Assembly: GCA_003488965.1 (NCBI GenBank)
Contig: DNJW01000351.1
Span: 1,053-10,521, forward strand
DNA from: Lachnospiraceae bacterium
GTDB lineage: Bacteria; Bacillota; Clostridia; Lachnospirales; Lachnospiraceae
Direction of reading: 5' to 3'
Length of the DNA stretch: 9,469 bases
The notes under the pieces were generated by a model. That model was not told the DNA's origin. It searched no databases and saw only the letters and a program-made list of their open reading frames with translations. How positions within the stretch are numbered: position 1 is the first letter of the stretch; each line of letters opens with the position of its first letter. Both the position numbers and the translations under genes were made by a program. This document shows, piece by piece, positions 1 to 7,060 of this stretch.

Positions 1-27
1 CTTAGCTGCCGTATTTTGGCAGCTAAG
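1..27 (-). terminator. Perfect 10-bp hairpin, possible transcription terminator
   Basis: CTTAGCTGCC (1-10) and GGCAGCTAAG (18-27) are exact reverse complements separated by a 7-nt loop. The hairpin lies about 80 nt past the stop of the last minus-strand gene, which is a plausible place for the operon's intrinsic terminator. The U-tract that would be needed on the minus strand lies outside the window, so it cannot be confirmed. On the plus strand no T-run follows directly. A second small palindrome, TACCG-CTA-CGGTA (28-40), sits beside it. It could instead belong to a convergent plus-strand gene off the left edge, or be a repeat unit. Confidence 0.4.
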
Positions 28-104
28 TACCGCTACGGTAATCGCGTCTGTGTGTGGCCTTTTTTTAAATTGTAACATATTTAGATAGAATGCAAAATAC
101 CTTT

Positions 105-1061
105 TCATAAAAATGCCTTGGTTTTATAATCTGTCATTTCCCGCCTGCGGAGCCGCTCTGTCAGATATTCTAAATTTTCACTGTCCTTCGGTATTCTTGC
201 AATCTTATTTCCGTCGGCATACAAAACAATATGATTTTCCTGTTCTGCCACTTCCGTAATCTGGGAAATCTTATAAGTTTTTACCATTCCCAGCCGGTTC
301 CTGACCGATATCGTATAAAAATCCACATTAATCCTGCATACAAGCGCACGGAGTATTTCCGGCAGACAGCCCAGCAGGACAGCACCGGACGCGATAACAT
401 ATAACAGTCCCACCTCTTCTCTTTCCCATACCATAACGGCAAAAAGAAGGGTAAAAAAGGGTAAGCTAATAACCGCCAAAACCACATCTCTTTTTTCTGG
501 CGTAACCGAAAAATTTTCCTTGATTGGAGCATGTTCTATTTTTCCGCTCTGCTCAAAAAAACAGCAAAGCAAATCAAAGCCGCCCATCGTTTCCTCAATG
601 GAAAACACCTTTTTCCTTTTCTTATATCCTTCCAAAACTTTTTGGGTTTTTCCATATCCCGCTGTCGGGCGTTCCGTGTATTTTACTGCCGTTATTTCAT
701 AAAATTTTATTTCCTTCACCGGACAAAGGGGCGTATAAAAAACAAGCGAATCTGTTTTTATTACACCCTTCCATAGCCGCGTATAAATACATAAATACAA
801 ACCCAAAAACATAAAAAAGTAAAAACAGGAAAAGGCAAGCAGCATTTCTTCCTCCATAAAAACAACCGACAGAATGCAAAAAAGTCCAAAAAGTACAATA
901 TCTGCTATTCCCAAGAATAAATAATTCCGCGGTGCATGCATGATATAAACAATATCGTCACTATCATACAGAACAGCACATTTTTTTTGCCACCAATATA
1001 CGGCAAGTACCAGTGCCAGACAGAGTACGATTGCTACCGCACAGACGAATATCTTCTCCAT
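105..1061 (-). CDS. Membrane protein with duplicated TM plus PH-like domain units, coupled to the NACHT gene
   Basis: I do not recognise a named family with certainty. The 318-aa protein has hydrophobic segments at about residues 4-22, 47-69, 72-94, 191-212 and 216-240. Two polar, beta-rich stretches follow the hydrophobic pairs (about 97-183 and 241-305). They look like copies of one small bacterial PH-like domain: each has a short 'I-x-x-D' strand, then V-K-x-x-K or V-K-T-Y-K, then I-T-x-V (IKTD...VKEIKFYEITAV near 101-126; INVD...VKTYKISQITEV near 244-271). This suggests an internal duplication, with the PH-like parts probably cytoplasmic. The ATG follows the NACHT gene's TAA with no gap, and its GGAGG lies inside the end of that gene, so the two are almost certainly cotranscribed and translationally coupled. 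Function is unknown; a membrane sensor, anchor or regulator for the NACHT protein is only inference. The gene ends in TGA and is the last of the run. Confidence 0.85.
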   Translation of the reverse strand: MEKIFVCAVAIVLCLALVLAVYWWQKKCAVLYDSDDIVYIMHAPRNYLFLGIADIVLFGLFCILSVVFMEEEMLLAFSCFYFFMFLGLYLCIYTRLWKGVIKTDSLVFYTPLCPVKEIKFYEITAVKYTERPTAGYGKTQKVLEGYKKRKKVFSIEETMGGFDLLCCFFEQSGKIEHAPIKENFSVTPEKRDVVLAVISLPFFTLLFAVMVWEREEVGLLYVIASGAVLLGCLPEILRALVCRINVDFYTISVRNRLGMVKTYKISQITEVAEQENHIVLYADGNKIARIPKDSENLEYLTERLRRREMTDYKTKAFL

Positions 1062-4000
1062 TTACAGCCCCTCCATGCCGCTGCATTTCTGCTCCATCAT
1101 AAAGTTCAGAATCCGGTCTCCCATTTCCTGCTTTTCCCCAAAGTCTTCCTCTTCCAGTTTCAAATACAGTCCGGTTAACAGCCTTTCCCTGTTTTCTATT
1201 TTACAATAATACAGCATATTCTCCAGTTCTTCATACATCGTCTTCCGGAGCACACTGCAGCTTAGAATATCCTCCAGCACTTCCCCCGGTTTTTCATTCT
1301 CATACATGCACATCCCAAGAAGCTTCACCGCCAGAAGATTCGCCCCAACCGTATATTCCATTTGCTCCAGATTCCTCATGTCGGCTTCTGTTATACATTT
1401 CCTGATGTCAATTTTCCTGTCGATGAAAAACGGAATCATTGACAGATAATTGTTCTCCTTTTCGTCATACAATACTTTATGTACGATATCCCCTATTACA
1501 TTCTCCACCTCTTTCCAGCTGATGGTGCTCACCATTCGTCTTGCTCCCGAGCTTAACCCATTTCTCTTTATCCCTCTGCCGAACATTCCCTGCTCTATCA
1601 TTTCATCCGCCAGCAGAAAATCGGGAAGCTGTTCCCATAGCTGCTTTTTGTACTTGAATGCAATTAAAAGTTCAATGATATAAATGATATTATAATCATA
1701 AAGCTTTCTCTTCTCCACCTCATAAACCAATTGAATCAGGCGGCTTACATCGGTATTTCCCATTGCCTTTGTCCTTCTATGAAATCCCCAATGCATCGCC
1801 GCACCATAAATACATAATCCCAGGAATCTGTCATTCAGCTTTCCCGCTCCATTTTCACCGGATATTCTCCCTTCCTCTATCAGGTCCCCCAAATAGTCTC
1901 CGTTAGCCATGATAGAAACAGCAAATTCTACATCCGTTTCGCCGGAATATAATTTGTCTAAATGATTTCCTTTTCTAAAATGATTATAATCCTCTTCTTT
2001 CCTTAACATCATCTCCTGAAACTCTTCTTCATTGCTGATTTCTCTGTCAGAAACATAAATTCTCAACGTACGCCGGTATGCTTTTGCCAAATACTGATTT
2101 TCTTTGCCGCACTGAATATATAACTTCCGATAGCTTTCAAAAGATGGTTGCAGCAAAAAGTCACAGAAGTCTACTAGAAATTTAATACCCATCCGCTGCG
2201 CTTCTCCTTTGACTTCTTCCACTTCCCATTTCCTGATTTTTCTGTCTATTAATTCGACATCCATTGATTTCGTTAATTTTATATGCGCCGTATCCATTGG
2301 CCTACGGCTGTATTGGGGTGCTAAGTATTTCTGCATCATTTCCATTCTGCAGCCCATTCCCAGCCTCTTCTCAATCTTCAAAATACTATTCCTGTTATAA
2401 AGACAATGCAAAAAGAAATTTCCTGCCAGTTCTTTACTCTTGGTTCCCTGGACAGAATCTGTCAGCCCTGCCAAGATACCCGCGGGCAATGATTTCTTTA
2501 TTTTCCCTTTTTCCAACGCATCTGCTATCTGGCGCCTTGCCGCCTTCACCATCTCCGCACGAAATGCAGCACTGTCTTCAAGAACATGGAGGCAAACCTC
2601 TATCCGCTGCTCCTCCCCGCTCTTATCCAACGCATCTATCATCTCCCGAACCATATCATTCTTTTTATTTCTTCCTAACTCATAATAAAGCTTAAAAATA
2701 TCCGCCAAGCCCTTTTCGTCTTTTCCCCGGTTCTCCTTCACATAACGCAGCAGCTTGTCCTTCTGGGCACCGGAAATCAGGCTGAAACTGCCAAACTCAA
2801 CGCAGCCCGTAAGCCTTACCGCTTCGGCAGCCAGCTTCACATACTTATTCTGTTCCTTTCCCCTGAAAATATCCTCCGCCAGAATATCAACGGCAAGCCA
2901 GGAGCCGAAAAGGCAGACGTTTTCCGAAGTATAATCCGCTTTTTCAATATTATCCGCCCCGTTCATCTGCTGGCAGAGCAGACCAATTTCCTTTTCTAAG
3001 CTCTTTCTTTCCAGTTCGATGTATCCCAATGCAAAGAGCAGCACATTTCTCCAATAGGAACTGTATGCAATCCGCCGGATATTTTCCATTGCCTCCTTGT
3101 CGCTTTTGTCCTTTACCAGGCAAGTTCCTGCAAAATATTCCTGTATGGACCGGATGGCAAAGCTGTAAAACCCATCCCTGTTCTCACATAGAAAACAAAG
3201 TCTCCGGGTAATCGTCATAAAAAATTCTTCTTCCTTTTCCTCCGTCCCCTGCTCCGGCTCGTAAAAATCGTCCTTCTTATCCTCCACATAAGCTTTAATT
3301 AATGCCCTTAATCTTTCCTCGCTGATTTCCGCCGACGGATTTTCTTCCCTCTCCGACTCACATTGCAGCCTGTAACCTACCATATAATGGATTTCTTCCA
3401 GCCAGTCCATATTGTCATTTAAGGTTGCCACGATTCCCTTTTGTCTTTCCCGTTTTACCATCGTCTCATAATACTGGCGGAACAGGGAATACCGCTCATG
3501 AGGCGGCTTTCCCCCGCTTTTTACTAAAATCGCAATAATGGAAGCCTGCAAGGGTGTCTCCATCAGCCGGCTTATGGTTTCATCCTTCATGGCTTCCTCC
3601 ATAATGCGGATGCATTCCTCCCTCCTCTCCAGCTGTTCCTCCATTACTTCAAACAGCCGCCTGATATAGATTCCGCAGTCCTGTCTGGAAAACTCTGCCA
3701 CCTCCACATGCTGATATTTTCTCTCATCGAAATCATGATTATACCCCTGAGCCCTGGTGGTAGCCACCACCATACAGTCGCATTGCATTTCCTGCAGTTC
3801 CATGGCAATAAAGAAACGGAGCTGTCTCAACACTTCCTGACGGTTGGAAGACTCCGGCACCTCGTCCAGACCATCGAAGAAAAAAATCCACGCCTGCATC
3901 CCCAGCAGCTTCCGCAGCATAGCAAGCGGCACCTCATGGCTCGTCTTTTTCCGGATTCTGTCCTGCATGTAATCCATTACAGAAACGCTTTCGCATTCAT

Positions 4001-5012
4001 CTCTCCGTTTCATCCATGCCGCATATTCCCGCAGCGCAATTTTAAAAGGAATTCTGGCACAGTGAATTTCATATTCATAATTCTCTTCGATTCCCTTCCA
4101 AAATCCGTCCAGTACCTTATCGGTATACCCCAATTTTTTCAGATAACATGCCCTGTATATCTGTGCAATAAACTGGCAGATTGTACTTTTCCCGTTTCCC
4201 GGGCCGCCAATCAGCACAAAGTTTTCATCCCGCTCCAGTTCTCTCTTTCCTAAGGTTTTCTTATGCCCCAGCACCTTATTGCCCAGCCGGAATACTTGCT
4301 TTGCCAACTTATAGGGCTCCCCGCCTTTTTTATCCGCCACATCAATATCCACACATACCCGCTCAATGGATATCTTTTTTTCCGTCATAGAACCCGCCTG
4401 TTCCAGCCGGGTATACATTTCCTCTTCAAATTCCGCAAACAGATATTTTTTCATTATCTGAAAATAATCCGTTTCATCCCTTGTCAGCAGCTCTGTCAGC
4501 AGTTTCATCAGCACATCGCCCGGCAGGATATGAGCCGCATAGCTGGCAGCCACATCCCGGTTATTATCCAGCAATGCGCAAATCTCATCATATCCCTTCA
4601 CATAAAAATGAGGAATGATATCATTATGTGTCTTCACGTATGCGTTGATTTTGTCTTTCGTTCCCGTATCCTTGGCAGGCGTAAGCACCAGATTCGTGTA
4701 AAAAAAGTAATTATCCGGCCGGTACTCTTTCTCCTTCTCCCGGAACCGCTTCAGCTCCCCGTCAATTTCTTTTGTCAGCCACTTATAGTCATCCTTTGCG
4801 GTGGTAATATACCGGTATTTCACCTGGCCGATTGTCCGTCCCTGAAACTCCACGCCCGCACAGTCCTTTACCGTTCCTTCAAAAGTAAACTCCCGCTGTC
4901 CGTCCGGTCCCAAGCCGAACTGCTCGCACTTTACACCGAATATTTTCTCGTTCAGGCTCCTTACCATAAGTTCAAAAGAATCCGCATCCATTTTGCTAAA
5001 ATCATAACGCAT
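1062..5012 (-). CDS. NLR-like NACHT NTPase with N-terminal Mrr/PD-(D/E)XK nuclease domain (putative anti-phage protein)
   Basis: The 1316-aa protein has three parts. Residues about 8-165 resemble a PD-(D/E)XK restriction-type nuclease: GPDGQREF at 35-42 supplies D37, and GQVKYR at 62-67 gives the Q-x-K form typical of Mrr-like enzymes (Q63, K65). Residues about 262-640 are a NACHT/STAND ATPase: Walker A GGPGNGKST (269-277), Walker B IFFFDGLDEVP (376-386; D380, D383, E384), sensor-like VVATTRAQGY (415-424), METPLQ (484-489) and a winged-helix end FAIRSIQEYFAG (618-629), where the usual His of the FxHRSFQEYFA-type motif is Ile. The remaining ~680 residues look helical, without clear LRR, TPR or WD motifs, and are the likely ligand-sensing region. 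No signal peptide or membrane segment is seen. Bacterial NACHT (bNACHT) and Avs proteins of similar layout sense phage products and degrade nucleic acid; that role here is inferred. AGGGAG at 5021-5026 lies 8 nt before the ATG. The gene starts 29 nt after the hydrolase stop and abuts the membrane protein gene. Confidence 0.92.
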   Translation of the reverse strand: MRYDFSKMDADSFELMVRSLNEKIFGVKCEQFGLGPDGQREFTFEGTVKDCAGVEFQGRTIGQVKYRYITTAKDDYKWLTKEIDGELKRFREKEKEYRPDNYFFYTNLVLTPAKDTGTKDKINAYVKTHNDIIPHFYVKGYDEICALLDNNRDVAASYAAHILPGDVLMKLLTELLTRDETDYFQIMKKYLFAEFEEEMYTRLEQAGSMTEKKISIERVCVDIDVADKKGGEPYKLAKQVFRLGNKVLGHKKTLGKRELERDENFVLIGGPGNGKSTICQFIAQIYRACYLKKLGYTDKVLDGFWKGIEENYEYEIHCARIPFKIALREYAAWMKRRDECESVSVMDYMQDRIRKKTSHEVPLAMLRKLLGMQAWIFFFDGLDEVPESSNRQEVLRQLRFFIAMELQEMQCDCMVVATTRAQGYNHDFDERKYQHVEVAEFSRQDCGIYIRRLFEVMEEQLERREECIRIMEEAMKDETISRLMETPLQASIIAILVKSGGKPPHERYSLFRQYYETMVKRERQKGIVATLNDNMDWLEEIHYMVGYRLQCESEREENPSAEISEERLRALIKAYVEDKKDDFYEPEQGTEEKEEEFFMTITRRLCFLCENRDGFYSFAIRSIQEYFAGTCLVKDKSDKEAMENIRRIAYSSYWRNVLLFALGYIELERKSLEKEIGLLCQQMNGADNIEKADYTSENVCLFGSWLAVDILAEDIFRGKEQNKYVKLAAEAVRLTGCVEFGSFSLISGAQKDKLLRYVKENRGKDEKGLADIFKLYYELGRNKKNDMVREMIDALDKSGEEQRIEVCLHVLEDSAAFRAEMVKAARRQIADALEKGKIKKSLPAGILAGLTDSVQGTKSKELAGNFFLHCLYNRNSILKIEKRLGMGCRMEMMQKYLAPQYSRRPMDTAHIKLTKSMDVELIDRKIRKWEVEEVKGEAQRMGIKFLVDFCDFLLQPSFESYRKLYIQCGKENQYLAKAYRRTLRIYVSDREISNEEEFQEMMLRKEEDYNHFRKGNHLDKLYSGETDVEFAVSIMANGDYLGDLIEEGRISGENGAGKLNDRFLGLCIYGAAMHWGFHRRTKAMGNTDVSRLIQLVYEVEKRKLYDYNIIYIIELLIAFKYKKQLWEQLPDFLLADEMIEQGMFGRGIKRNGLSSGARRMVSTISWKEVENVIGDIVHKVLYDEKENNYLSMIPFFIDRKIDIRKCITEADMRNLEQMEYTVGANLLAVKLLGMCMYENEKPGEVLEDILSCSVLRKTMYEELENMLYYCKIENRERLLTGLYLKLEEEDFGEKQEMGDRILNFMMEQKCSGMEGL
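1068..1074 (-). promoter_or_regulatory. Ribosome binding site inside the NACHT gene end
   Basis: The minus strand reads GGAGGGG, with the GGAGG core 8 nt ahead of the ATG at 1059-1061 and wholly inside the last codons of the NACHT gene. It fixes the start of the 318-aa membrane protein and indicates translational coupling. Confidence 0.7.
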
Positions 5013-5020
5013 ATAAAATT

Positions 5021-5026
5021 CTCCCT
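5021..5026 (-). promoter_or_regulatory. Ribosome binding site of the NACHT gene
   Basis: AGGGAG on the minus strand, 8 nt from the ATG at 5010-5012, sits in the 29-nt gap behind the hydrolase gene. It supports the chosen start. The gap is too short for a full promoter with leader, so a NACHT-specific promoter, if any, would lie inside the hydrolase gene. Confidence 0.65.
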
Positions 5027-5041
5027 CTTTTGTATTTCCTG

Positions 5042-5743
5042 CTAATCTTCCTCAGTTTTGTGCCTTGTCTCCAAAATTTCCAAAAAATGACCCAGCAGAT
5101 TCTGCTCTCCATGCCCCGGCAGCACCATCATCCGTGGAGACAGATCCCGCAGCATCGGCAGTATCTTTTCCCGGTAGTGCCTTGGCTCTCCGTCCGTTCC
5201 CCAAAGCTCCCTGCCATTATCCAAGACATTATCCCCGCCGAAAAGGAGTTTTTTATCAAATACTATCAAACTGCTTCCGGGAGAATGTCCTCCCGCCTCA
5301 TAGAGCTCTATCCGGTGCCCTTTCCACAGCAGTTCCCCTTTTTCCGAAAAAGAAGTTTCTACCTCACAAGTATAAGGCAGTGAAAAATGACTGCGGACAT
5401 AATTGTATTTTTCTCTGTCTGTCAGAAAAAGGAAAGGAAACCTGGAAGACAGATTATCCTTCTCCGATTTTACCCGTCCGGCACAGACACTGCCGGAATA
5501 TACGGAGCAGGAAAAATGCTCTTTCATCCAGTTCACTCCTGATATATGGTCATAATGCTCATGGGTCAGGAATACCACCGCCCGCCCTGCATCCCCCGCA
5601 TCCTTTAGCAATTCATCGTCCACAGAAGGGTCAACGACAAAAATCTCTTCCTTCTCCCTTATCATATACATGCGCGAATCCATCAGATCAAAAGAATAGA
5701 CATGAATACAAAGCCCGTCATATTCAACTGTCTGCTTTTTCAT
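5042..5743 (-). CDS. Metallo-beta-lactamase-fold hydrolase of the Dlt-like operon
   Basis: This 233-aa protein is a full-length single-domain MBL-fold hydrolase of the glyoxalase II-like type. All metal ligands of a dinuclear site are visible: THEHYDH at 60-66 (H61, H63, D65, H66), GGHSPGS at 151-157 (H153), FGGDN at 168-172 (D171) and PGHG at 209-212 (H211). There is no signal peptide, so it should act in the cytoplasm. Family members cleave thioesters, phosphoesters or lactams. Its ATG overlaps the carrier gene's TGA (ATGA, 5740-5743), which points to translational coupling with the carrier protein. A reasonable inference is that it hydrolyses an acyl- or aminoacyl-thioester, perhaps clearing mischarged carrier or supplying the free acid, but the substrate cannot be read from sequence. 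It could also be an unrelated small-molecule thioesterase carried in the operon. It ends in TAG. Confidence 0.92.
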   Translation of the reverse strand: MKKQTVEYDGLCIHVYSFDLMDSRMYMIREKEEIFVVDPSVDDELLKDAGDAGRAVVFLTHEHYDHISGVNWMKEHFSCSVYSGSVCAGRVKSEKDNLSSRFPFLFLTDREKYNYVRSHFSLPYTCEVETSFSEKGELLWKGHRIELYEAGGHSPGSSLIVFDKKLLFGGDNVLDNGRELWGTDGEPRHYREKILPMLRDLSPRMMVLPGHGEQNLLGHFLEILETRHKTEED

Positions 5744-5970
5744 GACTCCATCTTACTTCTCACCATCTCACAAATACTGTCCAGAGAATTCAGATTCTCC
5801 GGTTCAATATCGTCCGCATCAATAAAAATATTAAAATGATCCATAAGCTCCGTCATAATCTGTATCACCGCAAACGAATCGATTGCCCCTCCGTCAATCA
5901 GCTCCGTCTCCGTTTCAAAATCAATATCCGGACAAATCCCCTCCAAAATCTCCAAAACCTCTTCTCTCAT
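5740..5970 (-). CDS. DltC-like acyl/aminoacyl carrier protein
   Basis: From the ATG at 5968-5970 the protein has 76 residues, close to the usual size of DltC and other acyl carrier proteins. It carries the phosphopantetheine site GGAIDSFAVIQI, with the modifiable serine at residue 32, and has the acidic four-helix character of the family (later helix SLDSICEMV). It should carry the activated acyl group from the adenylating enzyme to the MBOAT protein at the inner face of the membrane. The frame stays open to a GTG at 5989-5991 that overlaps the DltD-like stop, adding seven residues (83 aa). I prefer the ATG because AAAGGAG lies downstream of that GTG and the GTG has no ribosome binding site of its own. 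In canonical dlt operons the carrier gene precedes dltD; here it follows. Whether the load is D-alanine is not shown by the sequence. Confidence 0.9.
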   Translation of the reverse strand: MREEVLEILEGICPDIDFETETELIDGGAIDSFAVIQIMTELMDHFNIFIDADDIEPENLNSLDSICEMVRSKMES

Positions 5971-5981
5971 CCTTATCCCTG

Positions 5982-5988
5982 CTCCTTT
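5982..5988 (-). promoter_or_regulatory. Ribosome binding site that decides the carrier protein start
   Basis: AAAGGAG on the minus strand lies 11 nt from the ATG at 5968-5970, a slightly long but workable spacing. It falls inside the reading frame if the upstream GTG (5989-5991) is used. It therefore favours the shorter 76-aa carrier protein, although a coupled start at the GTG overlapping the previous TGA remains possible. Confidence 0.5.
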
Positions 5989-7049
5989 CACTTTATATCA
6001 TAATCTTCACAAAACGCTTCCCATTGCTCATTCCACTGCTTTGCCTTTTCCGTTCCGCTATGGTCTTCCATCCCATACCATCCGTATAAAATATAAGCCA
6101 AGTCCCTGGATAATTTCAGGCTTCCTTTATAGGTCATATGGGTGCTGTCGATATAGTCCTCCGCCACCTTTAGTTCTATCCTTTCGGCAGCGTCAAAGTT
6201 ATTATAATCAATAATGCCCACTCCCCGGGATTCCAGATAATCCTTTGTCGTTTCCCATCTTGAGGTATGCTGATATCCCTCTCCTAACGCAGGAGGAAAC
6301 AAAGCGATGATGAAAATATCATTTTCCTGACACAGTGCAATCATTTTATCATACCACTGGGCATTCAAATCCGAAATCTGCTCCTCCGACCGCTCTGCCT
6401 CCCACAATCCCGGCGTAATATCATAGGGCTCCCCGCCGTACTCCCCCTTAAGCAGGCTGCATCCGTTAAAATAATTTTCCGACATATCCTGATAAACATA
6501 ATCCTCCTGGAAATGTTCCTCTTCCAGCTCGCTCCATATGCTATGATACCGCAGCATGGGAAACAAGTAGGACAAAACAGACTGCTCCGGGTCCATTTCA
6601 TGAATAGCCTTTATCATCTCCCATTTCAAATCAAAATCCGGCATGGTGTCCACCACCTTCCGATACACATTCTCCCGCTCTGACGGCAATGTATCGTCGT
6701 ACAATGCGGAAAAATCACAGCATACTGCTTTCGGCTCCTGATACCGCAGGATATATTTCAACTGATAATACATTGTCAGCGCCGACTTATTCGTCACCGC
6801 ATAATTGTAACTGGTAATGCCATTGGTCTGAAAAACGGCTCCCGGATAGACCGCTGTTTTCAGTTCGCTGGTTCCTAAAAAAATTACATCATAAGCATCC
6901 TTCGGCTGTTCCTTCATATAAATATTAGTGCTGTACAGCTCCGAATCCCAGCGGTAATGGAGCACCTTCTGCAGCTGCAAAAAAATCAGGCAGAATCCAA
7001 TAAGAAATACGATGACTTTAACAATTCCGGCAATTCTCCTTTTCATCAT
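5988..7049 (-). CDS. DltD-like membrane-anchored SGNH acyltransferase
   Basis: This 353-aa protein has a basic N-terminus (MMKRR) and one membrane segment at about residues 8-26, consistent with an anchor and an extracytoplasmic domain. The SGNH nucleophile block is FLGTSELK (57-64), with S61 matching the serine of the GSSEL block in DltD. The C-terminal catalytic pair is in DSTHMTYKG (301-309), with D301 and H304 in the D-x-x-H spacing of DltD and other SGNH proteins. In the Dlt pathway this partner works with DltB to put the acyl group on the acceptor polymer outside the cell; that role is inferred here. It is somewhat shorter than typical DltD (roughly 390-420 aa). Two ATGs are in tandem (7047-7049 and 7044-7046); GGAGG at 7052-7056 is better spaced (5 nt) for the second, so the true product may lack the first Met. 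It follows the MBOAT gene by 11 nt. A different SGNH transferase acting on another glycopolymer is possible. Confidence 0.88.
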   Translation of the reverse strand: MMKRRIAGIVKVIVFLIGFCLIFLQLQKVLHYRWDSELYSTNIYMKEQPKDAYDVIFLGTSELKTAVYPGAVFQTNGITSYNYAVTNKSALTMYYQLKYILRYQEPKAVCCDFSALYDDTLPSERENVYRKVVDTMPDFDLKWEMIKAIHEMDPEQSVLSYLFPMLRYHSIWSELEEEHFQEDYVYQDMSENYFNGCSLLKGEYGGEPYDITPGLWEAERSEEQISDLNAQWYDKMIALCQENDIFIIALFPPALGEGYQHTSRWETTKDYLESRGVGIIDYNNFDAAERIELKVAEDYIDSTHMTYKGSLKLSRDLAYILYGWYGMEDHSGTEKAKQWNEQWEAFCEDYDIK

Positions 7050-7051
7050 GC

Positions 7052-7059
7052 CCTCCCCC
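7052..7059 (-). promoter_or_regulatory. G-rich ribosome binding site before tandem ATG codons
   Basis: GGGGGAGG on the minus strand precedes ATGATG. The GGAGG core is 2 nt from the first ATG and 5 nt from the second, favouring initiation at 7044-7046. Confidence 0.55.
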
Positions 7060-7060
7060 G

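Noticed and set aside
60..66. Run of seven T on the plus strand as a terminator tail
   Set aside because: No stable hairpin lies directly before it; the strong hairpin at 1-27 is more than 30 nt away.
69..95. Possible minus-strand promoter TTGCAT (90-95) / TACAAT (69-74)
   Set aside because: The spacing is only 15 nt, the -35 is imperfect, it lies in an AT-rich trailer, and the gene it would serve is outside the window.
1062..5012. Loss of nuclease activity because Q63 replaces the usual acidic residue of (D/E)-x-K
   Set aside because: Q-x-K is a known active variant in Mrr-like PD-(D/E)XK enzymes, so the substitution alone does not suggest a dead site.
4263..5045. Long plus-strand open frame (260 codons) opposite the NACHT gene
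   Set aside because: It is antisense to the nuclease domain with its clear motifs, has His/Cys/Ile-rich low-sense composition, shows no domain, and runs off the gene boundary; it is a shadow frame.
5065..5745. Plus-strand open frame (226 codons) opposite the hydrolase gene
   Set aside because: It is Pro/Ser/His-rich and mirrors the hydrolase gene, whose metal motifs are complete on the minus strand. It shows no recognisable domain.
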